Below, in pieces: positions 52,273 to 63,865 of a stretch of 64,000 bases of DNA. A program made the translations under genes and the position numbers. The notes beneath the pieces were generated by a model, which was given only the letters and a program-made list of their open reading frames with translations, ran no database searches and had not been told where the DNA came from. Position 1 is the stretch's first letter; each line of letters starts with the position of its first letter. Source of the stretch: Armigeres subalbatus (taxonomy: Eukaryota > Arthropoda > Insecta > Diptera > Culicidae); the NCBI RefSeq assembly GCF_024139115.2, contig NC_085141.1, positions 246,496,096 to 246,560,095 of the forward strand, written 5' to 3'.

Positions 52273-53677
52273 ATCCTAGACTTTAGTGCTACTGATGGCA
52301 CTTTCCGTTTGATAAATATTGGTTCACAGGTGGTGGTGGTCGAACAACTGATGTCATTTCATATGCCCACTGGATAACTCACTCATCACTGTAATGGTTA
52401 TCTCTTCTTGGTAGTGTGATCCTGGCGTTTGCTCTCTGGAACATGTAATGTGGATCTCTTTATGTGACACACCCTTCCGATGCCAGCGAAGATCTGTAAC
52501 GCCGTTTGCCGCATTTGTTGTACTATCGGACTCCTCACAAAATAATGTTAGAATTTCTAAATTTATAATGACGAGACATCAGATTTTCGGTACGTTTATA
52601 TCTTTTGAATAAATCAATTAATATCTTAGTACATTTTTCAAATATATTTCAAATGTTCTAATTAATAACCAAGACCTTTACAGCAGAGAAAAACCCGGGG
52701 GCACACGGCGTACGTTTCGAAAAACAATCGGAAGAATTAGACAGAATTTTTATCTTAATCTTTTACCTTGATCAATTAATAGTGAGGTTCCGGGATCCAA
52801 AGTAGTAGCAGTAGGTTATGGATGACCACTAAGGTAAAGACTTCTACCGTTTGTTAGAGAGATTTTGTTATCCAGAGACATTTTGTCGGCATAACTAACT
52901 ATAATATCGAGCTGGTAAAATTTATCTTTCAAAATCTATGCATCTCGAAACCTTTTACTTTTCACAACGTTCAAATTGTGAACGTGATCATAATAATCTG
53001 CTCAACCCGACCACATAGCACCCTGTCACATTTAATTGCTCAGTCTGGGTTTCCAGCCAACTGCTCCGCGTGTATGTCAGGCTGCACTGATCGAAATTAC
53101 CCATTAGCAAAAGTAATTAAACAATTTAAAAACCCTATAAGGTCTCAGAACACGCCTTTCGCTGCACTCGGGTGCAGGTTAGGCTCGACGTGATCACTTT
53201 ATCAACGTTTTTCGATTTTTTGCGCCTATCCCTTTTTATTATGGTTAGCCGCTTACAATTAAGTTGTGTCGTGCACTGGCTGCTTTGGGATTTAAAATTT
53301 ATGTTTGTAATGATGTATGCATCTATCTATACGGACGGCCAGCAATGCGGCTGCTCAATTTGAAAGGGTATTGCTGGTTCTGCCGATGATGGCGAGAGAT
53401 TGCGGGGCGCAAATTATAGTCCTGCTGAGTGATCAACATGAAAAGTATATCACAGATTGTGATAAATTGGTTTTCCATTGAAAAAAAAATATGAACATGT
53501 ACTGTACTTGATTTGGAATTGGTTTTGAAAGTTGTGCGCTAAATATTTAAAGTAAACGATTAAAACTAAACTAGACATATTTTATCATTCATTCAACCCA
53601 CTAAGAACAATGATTATAAATAAACTTACTTGATCTTTTCCATCGAATTATGTTCTTGTTTATGAATTGCTTCGGAT
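52273..53677. other. unassigned sequence
   Basis: No element or gene recognised. Frames of 60-70 codons have no domain. Confidence 0.3.
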
Positions 53678-53685
53678 GTTTAAGG

Positions 53686-54510
53686 TAAAGTGACCAGACG
53701 TCCCGGATTGTGCGTCTCAATGAACTAAAAGGAGGAATGTGGGAATATTAGGGATTTTTATAATTAAGGTACAAAATTAAAAGTGTCTAGTAATTTTCTA
53801 AGAAGTTTGACCAGAATCTAGAAAAAATGGGACGTCAGAAAATGTGTTAAATCTGGAGTATTCTTAAATCTGCAAAAATCTAAATAATCAAGAAAATGCT
53901 TCAAACATGCGAAATTTCACCTTGAACCAACGACGGTCGTTCAGTTGGACACTTACATAAGACAGTGGACAACGGACAACATTCAGTAGATAAATGAAAA
54001 GTGTTTCGTTTATCGAAGACTTTCCACGACTAAAACGGAAATCGATCTTTCAACTCATAATACACATCATATAACTACAAAATATGCTCAGACGACAAGC
54101 GCCGTACAGCCACGATGTCTAGATTGTAAATCATTTCTTATTTCAAATACACAGGATTCTGTTTTTACACGATATACATTTTCTTAATTTTGCATTCATC
54201 CTAAAAGTTTAACGCATATTAATTATCAGGTGATTTTTGAATTATTTAGGATTTTTTGGAACATATTGCGGTAAATTAAAGTCACACGATCAAAAATACG
54301 AGCGAATAAAAATCGTGTAAAAACAAAATCCTGTGTATGCTTTAAAAACAATGGTTTTTGGGGATTTTGCTTCTATGAAATCGAACGATACCATCCTACT
54401 AGATGTTGCAGGTTGATAGGAGGAAAATCTCATCGACGATTTGATACGCTTTCAAAATATATAATGCATATGGTGTCCCGGATTGACTCAAGAGAAATCT
54501 GGTCACTTTA
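53686..54510. mobile_element. 825-bp hAT-type element with 8-bp target duplication
   Basis: Ends taaagtgaccagacgtcccg and (inverse) taaagtgaccagatttctct share at least 13 bp. gtttaagg is duplicated at 53678-53685 and 54511-54518. tcccggatt recurs near both ends. No transposase. A smaller MITE is nested within it. Confidence 0.88.
54148..54337. mobile_element. nested TA-type MITE
   Basis: acacaggattctgtttttac and gtaaaaacaaaatcctgtgt are near inverse copies. TA lies at both ends. Length is 190 bp. Confidence 0.85.
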
Positions 54511-54591
54511 GTTTAAGGTCAACGTTCCCAACAATCTAAATTTATTTACGCTTTGACGACATTAAAAAATTCAAACAAAAAAATAAAAACC

Positions 54592-55325
54592 CAGAATAAT
54601 CCACCTAGCGGTGATGGCGCCTTTCTCGCGCAAAAAGGTAATAAATGTAGCCTTTACGCTTACACCTCGATGATGTACAAGAAAGGCAAAACAGTTACAC
54701 CGTCTAATGTTATGATAGAAAATTTACACTAGTAGACGACAGATGGCTCTGCCAAAAGTTTCTCGAATTTCCTATATTCGAATTTTGACTTTCGGACAAT
54801 TTCATAGTACTATGAAACTGAACGAAGAGCATACTTACGCCTAAATGCGTGCAACACGAGCATCTTTATAGTACGATGAAACTCTTAATGGGAGCAAGCC
54901 ATGGATAAACTTTAAAAATATTCATAGATGCAAGGCATTTTTCATAACACATTATTGTTCTATGTGACTATGTCTCATCACTATTTTAATATTATCTATT
55001 TTTTGCAATTTGCAATTATTATGAAATTCAATAGTGATCAACAGCGTTTTAGTCTCTGGCGGATGCAACTTGTTGCAAGAAAATCGGTTAAGAGTTTCTA
55101 TGTGAAAATTTGGCTAATGTTTTTATGGCATTTTGTGCACACACACACGCACACACATACACACACATACGCACACACGGACAGACAGACATTTGTTCAG
55201 TTCATCGAGCTGAGTCGAATGGTATATAACACTAAGGGTCTCCGGAACTTTTATCAAAAGTTCGAATTTGGAGTGAAATGATAGCCTTTCGGTACAACTT
55301 AGTTGTACGAGAAAGGCAAAAATAA
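54592..55325 (-). mobile_element. repeat R, copy 3
   Basis: ataatccacctagcggtgat, then cgcctttctcg, caacttgttgcaagaaaatc, a CA microsatellite (55138-55185), catcgagctgagtcgaatgg and gcctttcggtacaacttagt followed by tgtacgagaaaggcaaaa. The inside (about 54660-54930) has extra sequence not found in the other copies. Confidence 0.72.
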
Positions 55326-55404
55326 ACCAAATAATTGAAAAATATGTATGTACCTTCAAATATGATCAAGAAAAACAATATCATTCCTGCTACATATTTT
55401 CCCA

Positions 55405-55550
55405 TCATCCATTTGGAAAATGATCCATAGAAAACTACATTTTGATCCATAAAAATACAATTTTGTGCAATTTTTATCGTGATTATGATCCATAACTTCG
55501 GTAATATGATCCATAGTTTTGGATATATGATCCATAATATTGGTCATTTG
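55405..55550. repeat. short minisatellite of atgatccata units
   Basis: atgatccata or tgatccata occurs five times. The last three units are an exact 21-bp period starting tatgatccata (about 55487, 55508 and 55529). Confidence 0.75.
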
Positions 55551-55621
55551 ACAAACTTTCGAGTGTTTCTTGTTTTGAAGTCAGAATCCAGCTTAGGCTT
55601 CTGGCACCCAATCAATAAGAT
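55547..55621 (+). repeat. 75-bp direct repeat, copy 1
   Basis: tcagaatccagcttaggctt with cacccaatcaataagat is repeated with about six differences at 57391-57464, 1.84 kb downstream and in the same orientation. Confidence 0.85.
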
Positions 55622-56224
55622 AGCCTTTTTAAAATTATTGTTTTGAATAGTATGATTCTTCATATAGATAAGAATTCATTTTTTGCTGATGAGCAGTTCC
55701 GTTTTTGTCATTGACATTCAACCACTTTCCAACTAAGATTTACGAATTTGATCCGACTTAATAAAATCTAAAGAGAATTCTACTATGGTTGCTTTTCTTC
55801 ATATGGAGAGCATTTCGGAGTGATTAACCGGAGGTTTTATTAAAATTGATTCATATTAATTTGTTTTTGTATATATTATAATGAACTGATCTAAAATTAT
55901 TTATCAGATCACTCTGTACAGGTAAACTATCCCTGTACAAAATCTGATAGATTTCTCGTGACAGAGCTGGCCTAACACTTTATATCATACTGATTGCATA
56001 CCTGATATTATTCTATCAGGAAATCAAAAATCGTTGATTGCCTTAGAGTAATTTGTTATGGATTATAGCAAGGATGTTTTCGATAATTAAGTAGTTTGTC
56101 AATAACTCATTCCAGAGGTTAAATGTCGAAAAATATCCGCACCAGAAGTCCACCATAAAACACGTTTTAAAATTCAACTTCTGGTATGAGTAATCGACAA
56201 ACTAAATGATCGATTACTACATGA
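55622..56224. other. unassigned AT-rich sequence
   Basis: Nothing recognised. Confidence 0.3.
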
Positions 56225-56760
56225 TCCAAAACATGCTTGGATTGTAAAAAAGTTTGGACACATTTTCCATTGACAAAATTTTCCAAAATTTCTTCAAATC
56301 CTTCCGAAACTCAGCTTCTCCCACATAATCCGAGTGCTATTTGAAATCTTCAAACAGATGTGTTGTCACTATGAATGGGGTTCCAATTAGACTAGCGAAG
56401 TCCAAGATTTAGGACTTATGTATAGCATGAATTAATTAACTATCAAAAACCACACCGAAGGTATACAAGCGAAAAGGTACGAATATAGTAAGTAGTTATA
56501 GAAAATCAAAACCATTTACTAAAATAAATTGTTTTATTTACAAACTAATTGTTAGACCAGCCATGTTTACATATACTGTGCCAATATGAATTATTTGCTG
56601 AAACGCCAGGAAGAATGCATTACAGAGGATTCAAAATAAATGTTGAAATTGATTCTGAAGTTGCTTCCCTGCACACCAAAACATTATGAATATTAGGCGA
56701 TTTGAATGAATTGACACAAAAGCACATGACGTAAACTCAATCGTATATGTTTTTCAACGT
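56225..56760 (+). pseudogene. ancient Juan-like RT C-terminal fossil
   Basis: Plus-strand words keep the order of the Juan-like ORF2 C-terminus: KKFGHIFH-like wording, then VTMNGVPIRLAKS (compare VTMNGVPINWSSEA), FIYKLIVRPAMF (compare LIYKQIFRPAML), ALQRIQNKC (compare ALQRIQNKILK) and LPCTP. Stops and frameshifts are frequent. It is much more decayed than the copy at 12.2 kb. Confidence 0.8.
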
Positions 56761-57390
56761 CAGATGATTTAAATATGCCACGGAACCTAAAACACAGCTC
56801 CAGGTGCGTTGCCGCACGAATGCACAAGCCGATGATAAGTGCAAATTGCATATAACCTGTTATACTTCGATCACCACTCATCCAAGAAGTAAAGATAGCT
56901 GAGGGGTAACATTCTAGGCTCTCACTCAGAGAGTTTGTGTTCGACGCTCATTCGGTTCTCTTTTTTTTCAAAAACATATTTATAAACAATTTTTATTTTC
57001 TAAAACTCAATACCAAATTTTTGAAACGACTTTTCTGCGATTGTAAACAAAGTTGAAAACATCGATTCGCCAAATCTAATCCAGCACCACTAACAGGTAG
57101 CCGAAGTATTTACCTATATGTTGGACTACATAGCTACACATGTCTTTTAATCGAAATAATTAGGTTTTCATGTTGCCAATCTAAAAGAAAATTAAATTTC
57201 AAATCCGAAAAATCTAACTATTTTCGGCTAAAATGTGTTTTAACATTTTAACAATCATTTTAAAATTGACGCCCTTCACCCTTGCTGGGGTGATGGGCCA
57301 AGCGACGGCAAGCGACTGAAGCGAATGCAGTGACGTTTTATTTTAGTATTACAAAAAAATCCCGGGATATGGAACAAAAAATGTTTCCAG
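56761..57390. other. unassigned sequence
   Basis: No element or gene recognised. A weak tRNA-like stretch near 56896-56935 (ctctcactcagagag, gtgttcgacgctc) does not fold convincingly. Confidence 0.3.
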
Positions 57391-57464
57391 TTGGCAAACA
57401 TTCGAGTGTTTCCCAGTTTGAAGTCAGAATCCAGCTTAGGCTTCTGTCACCCAATCAATAAGAT
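57391..57464 (+). repeat. 75-bp direct repeat, copy 2
   Basis: Partner of 55547-55621. Confidence 0.85.
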
Positions 57465-58228
57465 CATACAATTGGATCGAGTGTTGGAATGTGCATATTT
57501 TCATTTTGTGCGTTTATTATAAAGACTTGCAGCTCTGTTCGAACTTAATCGTTTGTATTATGACACTTTTGGTCTACAAGCCCTACGAGAAATAAGTTTT
57601 CGTAAATAATTCCTCAGATAAAGGTGTTTTGTAATTTTAAATGAATTTTCATGCACATATTTGGGGCATGCGAATAAGTGCAATATTCAATCAAACTAAG
57701 TGTTATTTATAATGCGAATAAATTTGTCGCTTGTAGAATTTATCTAATTTAATCGATAATAATGAATATTCACTTGTTGGGAATATTTGTGTTTTCACAT
57801 GGCCGGGGTAACCCATTTTTCTACTCAAATTTTCGATTAGCAGATTTAATTGATAACAAATCGTATGGATATCCTACAAAAAATATACATAAAAATTGAT
57901 ATTGTATGATGTTCGTTTTATTTTTGCGAACGAAGTACCACAAGTCAGTCAAAAAGCCGCTTGGTGCGATTTGGCTAAGCCCCGACCACATGTCGTTGAA
58001 TTACCAATACTTTTTACTGTATTTCTTTCAAATTGATACATTCAAGGGGTAGACAAAATTCAGAAAATATTCGCCCTGCCTTACGCCGTATGAATAAAAA
58101 ATATTCCATTGTGTAATCAATGATATACTTAAAAGCTTTTAATGACAATTTATGGACTGGAAAATTAATTAAAAATGAAGATGGTACAAATATGCAATTA
58201 TGTACAAATGCAATAAAGCAATTTTCAA
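57465..58228. other. unassigned AT-rich sequence
   Basis: Nothing recognised. Confidence 0.3.
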
Positions 58229-58430
58229 TATAATATAATATCATAATTATTATGATTTGCTTTTTTGCTAATTCCAAAAGACGAATTCGAGAACGTTTTT
58301 GTGGTATGGTAGAAGCTGTGGGAGTTTTTCTCCAAATCTCCCACAGCATACTCTACCACAAAAACGTTCTCGAATTCGTCTTTTGGAATCTGCAAAAAGC
58401 AAATCATAATAATTATGTTATTATATTATA
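58229..58430. repeat. 202-bp hairpin with 13-nt loop
   Basis: Left arm 58229-58324 and right arm 58338-58430 pair almost throughout; the stretch ccaaaagacgaattcgagaa with cgtttttgtggta is exact in both. A few mismatches occur near gtatggtagaagc and in the AT-rich foot. It could be a MITE or a hairpin-RNA locus. The foot is tataatataata and no clear target duplication is seen. Confidence 0.9.
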
Positions 58431-58849
58431 TAGTTGTTAAATCGATTGTTTAAATTCGAAATCATTTAAAAAATTTAAAATCAAATTTTATTCCATCATA
58501 ACATTTTCTATCACTTTGCGAATGTTTCCTGAAATTCCTGAAATTCATTCAATTTACAAGCAGACAACGCAAGAAACATACACCCCCCTATGCTGCTCAA
58601 GCACTTCGGCGCCAACAGCACTTTTTTCGTGGTTCTTGTGACGACCGCCAGACGTCAAAATGATCTACTACCTATGTGCTTTCTTGCCTCATATAGGTAT
58701 TTACTTCTATCAGTGCTAAAAATAGAACAGAAGCACGGCTTGCTGTACGCGCTGTACGGGCTGTGTACAATGCGATGCCTGATGCAAGCTTTAAATAAAC
58801 AGTCCAAGCTTGTGTTGCTGATGCTACGATGCGATGCCGACCGATGCGC
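58431..58849. other. unassigned sequence
   Basis: Less AT-rich from 58590. A 106-codon frame without recognisable domain (58590-58910) crosses into the next MITE and is not called. Confidence 0.3.
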
Positions 58850-59073
58850 AGTGGCGGAAACCCGTACAAAGAAAGATTCGTTTTTTTCGCGAAGCTCACA
58901 CATATTGTGAATGAGCTAATTCCTTAATTTGTTGATTGTAGCTTGTTAATTTAATTTTTGGTAACTTGGTGTTAAAAAGTTGATGCTGTAAAGCATCTCC
59001 TAAACAAATGTGTATGGGCAAATTAAATTCGAAAAATTCTTTTAGTCTGACATTTATATGGGGCCCGCCACTG
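58850..59073. mobile_element. possible hAT-type MITE (cagtggcgg ends)
   Basis: cagtggcgg at the left and ccgccactg at the right are exact inverse 9-mers of hAT-like type. Only tgcg is shared by the flanks instead of 8 bp, so the call is tentative. Confidence 0.45.
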
Positions 59074-59254
59074 TGCGACGGCACATTGCCATTCCTTTTT
59101 TCACCCGCATTCGTACGGGAGAGCGTTGAACAAAGCACGATGCATTTTGAAATTGCTATACATGAGTATGTGATATAGGGTATTTGTGTTTTTCTTAGCG
59201 CATGACTTAGCGCATTAGCAATAAGACATGAGAAAAGTTATGTATGACGTTTAA

Positions 59255-59520
59255 GGTGATTATAGAATGAAGCTCGTGGTGAATTTCAAATTCACCACAC
59301 GTTTATCTTCATACATTTCCAAAAGCCCAAATATGGCGTAACAGTTTTCGTACAGTGTCGAAACTCAAATTATGATTGTTCAGCTTAACTAAGCAAACGA
59401 TCTACCATTATTACAGCCCCATACGCGTTATGGTTCTTTCATCTCGTGCGCTTGAAAAAAATATTGGTAAAGCACGTGGTTTACAAAATGGCCGATTTCT
59501 GGCTTCATTCTATAATCACC
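59255..59520. mobile_element. TTAA-flanked MITE (ggtgattatag ends)
   Basis: ggtgattatagaatgaagc and gcttcattctataatcacc are exact inverse copies, with TTAA at 59251-59254 and 59521-59524. A further small palindrome gtggtgaatttcaaattcac lies inside. The family differs from the TTAA MITE at 4921. Confidence 0.93.
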
Positions 59521-59524
59521 TTAA

Positions 59525-60180
59525 CATAGGAGAGGGTTTTCAATTAATGAACGGATATCGGATAACGGATATTTGTAATTTCCATAGGGCACCCGTACCT
59601 TGAGTGTAGGTAGTGGGTTCTTATTATATATTTCCCATTATTATACACATATGTTTCCTTTCGTTGCGGTATGATGTAATTATGCCATCACACCAATATA
59701 ATTTTTCATAACAAAATTGACTTCCTCACATCAATGGTGAATCAACTTTTACGAAGCTATTTTGAATAATTGGTGAGGTGAAATAAATCTCATTTTAAAA
59801 TCAATATTTTATATTATCAATTATATATTATCAATTATTAATGTAATGAAACTGTTTATTTTCAATCACGAAACGTGCACTTCGAGAATAGTTGGTAAAT
59901 CCAAACCACTATTCACTTGGATCGTAGTGCAATTTGCACCAGTTCTGATCAATCACGGAGTAGCAACCATTGATATGTACAGTCAGTCTAAGCTAAGCTA
60001 AGCTGAAACTGTATAGTTTCAATCAACAAACGATAAAAACAAATATTTTCTTTTCTCAATTCGTTAATATTTCCAGTATATGAACATTTACCCTAGCAGG
60101 ATAAACTCTAATGCTATATAGAGGCAATAATCATATCTCCAATTCGATGATTTATGTTTGCATGTATCTTCTCACAAGTT
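59525..60180. other. unassigned AT-rich sequence
   Basis: No element recognised. Confidence 0.3.
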
Positions 60181-60189
60181 AAGAGTATT

Positions 60190-60258
60190 GATGGTGCTGC
60201 GGTATAGTATGCGCTTCCCACCCCAGAGATCACGAGTTCGAATCCGAGGTAGGGCGTT
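60190..60258 (+). other. tRNA-like segment
   Basis: gctgcggtatagtatgcgc and, 40 bases later, cgagttcgaatccgagg resemble pol III A and B boxes. No complete cloverleaf was seen and it runs into repeat R. It is probably a SINE head or tRNA pseudogene. Confidence 0.45.
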
Positions 60259-60264
60259 TTGCTT

Positions 60265-60590
60265 TTTTGCACGTGAAAACAGTTTTTTCGCCGTAACTTC
60301 GGAACGCAATGTCCGATGGATCTAATTTTCAATAGCAAACAATGGGATTGAATTCTACGTCGAATGGAACTTGTTGCGAGCAAATTGGATAATGCTAAGT
60401 ACCAAAAAGTGTGTCTCACATTTTTGTACACACACACACACACACACATACAGACATCACCTCAATTCGTCGAACTGAGTCGATTGGTATATAACACTAT
60501 GGGTCCCCGGGCCTTCTATCAAAAGTTCGGTTTTGGAGTGATCCTATAGCCTTTACGTATACTTTGTATACGAGAAAGGCAAAAACGCTA
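60265..60590 (-). mobile_element. repeat R, copy 4
   Basis: tgttgcgagcaaattggata, accaaaaagtgtgtctcaca, a CA run (60427-60448), cgtcgaactgagtcgattgg and tatacgagaaaggcaaaa. It is closest to copy 1 at 32.4 kb. Confidence 0.75.
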
Positions 60591-60850
60591 TATCGGACAT
60601 CGGGCAGCAGGGACTATGTCCAAGGGCTTGACGATCATTCCCCAGGCCATCTGCGAGTTGTGGGGCTTGCCTAGGATGTGGTAGGGTTTGACAGTGGGCC
60701 CTGTTAAACCTCTATAAAAAGCTGCATGTATCCGCAAGTAGGCCCCACCAAAGCGACCGTGTGCCGCTCAAAGCGCGCAAACCCAAGTCCTGGTGTTAGG
60801 TGGGACGCTAAACAGCCCTGACACGATGGCCCTTCGACGAGACAGGAGGT

Positions 60851-61492
60851 TTGCGCAGGCCCAAAAAGCCGCCTGGAAAACCAATCATTACGAACAATAT
60901 AAGAGATAATGCGACTCGATATAATCGGCAGAGACCTAGGCGACGAATACAGGATCACGATTGGAAGCTTGGAACATGGAACTGCAAGTCGCTAGGTTTC
61001 GCAGGTTGCGACCGGATGATCTACGATGAATTACATCCCCGCAGCTTCGACGTCGTGGCGCTGCAGGAGATTTGCTGGACAGGGCAGAAAGTGTGGAAAA
61101 GCGGGCACAGAGCGGCTACCTTCTACCAAAGCTGTGGCACTACCAACGAGCTGGGAACCGGCTTCATAGTGCTGGGTAAGATGCGCCATCGTGTGATTGG
61201 GTGGCAGCCAATCAACGCAAGGATGTGCAAGCTGAGGATTAAAAGCCGTTTCTTCAACTATAGCATCATCAACGTGCACAACCAACACGAAGGGAGACCC
61301 GACGACGAGAAAGAAGCGTTCTACGCACAGCTGGAGCAGACATACGATGGATGCCCACTGCGGGACGTCAGAATCGTCATCGGTGACATGAACGCACAGA
61401 TAGGAAGGGAGGAAATGTATAGACCGGTCATCGGACCGGATAGTCTGCAAGTCTGCACACTGTATCGAACGACAACGGCCAACGATGCATAA
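60851..61492 (+). pseudogene. RTE family B endonuclease domain, truncated by frameshift
   Basis: Reads KLGTWNCKSLGFAGCDRMIY, VVALQEICWTGQKVW, TGFIVLGKMRHRVIGWQPIN, SIINVHNQHEGRPDDEKEAF and IVIGDMNAQIGREE. These are the N-terminal, glutamate and GDxNA motifs of apurinic-type LINE endonucleases. A likely original ATG lies at 60826 in another frame. The frame ends at 61490; the domain continues out of frame (FAASRGMVVRSTFFPRKNIH). Confidence 0.85.
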
Positions 61493-61859
61493 ACTTTGCA
61501 GCCTCCCGCGGAATGGTAGTCCGAAGCACCTTCTTTCCCCGCAAAAATATCCACAAGGCCACATGGAGATCACCTAACCAAGAAACGGAAAACATTGGTA
61601 GCACCGCAACCGCTGCACTTGGCACGGTGCCCCCGGATCAGAGAAACGACTGATATGACGGCGAATGTGAGCAGTTAAAGGAAGAGAAGAATGCAGCATG
61701 GGGGGCGCACGAGGGCGAACGAGGCACGATATAAATAGGCGCGGAACAGACAAAACTCGATTTTCCGGAGGAAAAAGCGCCAGCAGGAAGATCGAGACCG
61801 TGAAGAGACGGAGCAACTGTACCGCGCTAATAACACACGAAAGTTCTATGAGAAGTTAA

Positions 61860-63512
61860 ACCGTTCACGTAAGGGCCACATGCCACAGCCTGATATGTGT
61901 AAGAACATAAACGGGAACCTTCTAACGAACGAGCGTGAGGTGATCCAAAGATGGCGGCAGCACTACAAAGAACACCTGAATGGCGATGTGGCAGACGAAG
62001 ATGGCGGTATGGTGATGGACCTTGGAGAACGCGCGTAGGACACAATTCTACCGGCTCCGGATCTCCAGGAAATCCAGGAGGAGATTGGCCGGCTGAAAAA
62101 CAACAAAGCCCTGGGGTTGACCAACTACCAGGAGAGCTATTTAAACACGGTGATGAGGCACTGGCTAGAGCGCTGCACTGGGTCATTACCAAGATTTGGG
62201 AGAAGGAAGTTTTGCCGCAGGAGTGGATGGAAGGTGTCGTGTGTCCCAACTACAAAAAGGGCGATAAGCTGGATTGTAGCAACTACCACGCAATAACATT
62301 GCTGAATACCGCCTACAAGGTGCTCTCCCAAATTTTATGCCATCGGCTAGCACTAACTGCGAGGAAGTTCGTGGGGTTTATGGGCGAACGCTCCACCACG
62401 TACCAGGTGTTCGCCATTCGCCAAGTACTGCAGAAATGCTGCGAATACAACGTGCCAACATATCATCTATTCATCGACTTCAAAGCAGCATATGATACAA
62501 TCGATCGGGACCAGCTATGGCAGCTAATGCACGAACACGAGTTTCAGGGGCATTCTCGAGTCCCTTCGAAACCCACAGAGGGTTACGGCAAGGTGATGAT
62601 CTTTCGTGTCTGCTATTCAACATCGCTTTGGAAGGGGTAATACGAAGAGCAGGGATTAACACGGGTAGTACAATTTTCAAAAAGTCCGTCCAGCTATTTG
62701 GCTTCGCCGACGACATAGATATTATGGCACGTAACTTTGAGAAGATGGACGAAGCCTACATCAGACTGAAGAGGGAAGCCAAGCGGATCGGACTAGTCAG
62801 TAACACGTCGAAGACGAAGTACATGATAGGAAGAGGTTCAAGAGAAGACAATGTGAGCCACCCACCGCGAGTTTGCATCGGTGGTGACGAAATAGAGGTG
62901 GTAGTAGAATTTGTGTACTTGGGCCCACTGGTGACTGTCGAAAATGATACCAGCAGAGAAATTCGGAGACGCATAGTGGCTGGAAATCGTACGTACTTTG
63001 GACTCCGCAAGACACTCCGATCGAATAGAGTTCGCCGCCGTACCAAACTGACAATCTACAAAACGCTCATTAGACCGGTAGTTCTCTACGGACACGAGAC
63101 CTGAACGATGCTCCTGGAGGACCAACGCGCACTTGGAGTTTTCGAAAGGAAAGTGCTGCGTACCATCTATGGTGGGGTGCAGATGGCGGACAGTACGTGG
63201 AGGAGGCGAATGAACCACGAGTTGCATCAGCTGCTGGGAGAACCATCCATCGTTCACACCGTGAAAATCGGATGACTGCGATGGGCCGGGCACGTAGCCA
63301 GAATGTCGGATAGTAACCCGGTGAAAATGGTTCTCGACAACGATCCGACGGGCACAAGAAGGCGAGGTGCGCAGCGGGCAAGGTGGATCGATCAGGTGGA
63401 AGATGACTTGCGGACCCTACGTAGACTGCGTGTTTGGCGACGTGTAGCCATGGACCGAGCCGAATGGAGAAGACTCTTATATACCGCACAGGCCACTTCG
63501 GCCTTAGTCTGA
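61860..63512 (+). pseudogene. RTE family B reverse transcriptase, broken
   Basis: Segment 61951-62640: WMEGVVCPNYKKGDKLDCSN, TLLNTAYKVLSQILCHRL, HLFIDFKAAYDTIDRDQLW. After a deletion and frameshift near 62540, 62560-63104 reads HRGLRQGDDLSCLLFNIALE, LFGFADDIDIMARNF, KTKYMIGRG, YLGPLVTVENDTSREIRRRI, KLTIYKTLIRPVVLYGHET. A TGA follows at 63102, then ALGVFERKVLRTIYGGVQ, a stop near 63272, and LRWAGHVARMSDSNPVKMVL through WRRVAMDRAEWRRLLYTAQ. FADD is intact. Confidence 0.9.
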
Positions 63513-63689
63513 ATAAATAATAATAATAATATCGGACCTTTGCTAAACCTATTTCCAATATTTTTTTTATCCCAGTTCGCACTACTTTCAAGTGGAGTAA
63601 GGATGAAACCAGATACCAACAGGACGCAACAGATCAGTTACTCATCGACTGAATTGATCAGTTAATTTATTTGAAAAACGTTGATATGT

Positions 63690-63865
63690 CACCAGTTAGC
63701 CTTGCGAGCAAAGTCGTAGGATTGCCAATCCGAAGATAGCGAGTTCGATACTCGGTCCGCTCCAGGAGGTTTTTGGGTGGAAAACATTCTCTACTCCCTG
63801 GACATAGCGTATCAATTGTACTAGCTACACAAGATACATATTCATGCAATAGCGGGCATAGAAAA
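63690..63865 (+). mobile_element. Feilai-like SINE, 3'-truncated
   Basis: Head ttagccttgcgagcaaagtc with attgccaatccgaagatagc and B box gagttcgatactcg, then ctccctggacatagcgtatc and atgcaatagcgggcatagaa. It breaks off at aaaagcta, where the usual tail is replaced by a second B-box-like gaggattcgagtccc (63876-63891). Confidence 0.82.

Larger units (their letters stand above)
60600..63535 (+). mobile_element. RTE-like LINE (family B), nearly full length
   Basis: Leader at 60600-60825 with the shared tctataaaaagctg module, endonuclease, linker, RT, C-terminal domain and (TAA)n tail at 63511-63530. The most complete copy of the family also found at 9.2-12.1 kb and 40.7-41.0 kb. Multiple frameshifts and stops make it inactive. 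Confidence 0.9.

Noticed and set aside
55547..57464. Short LTR retrotransposon bounded by direct repeats
   Set aside because: 75-bp repeats lack TG...CA ends, primer-binding site and any gag or pol sequence between them.
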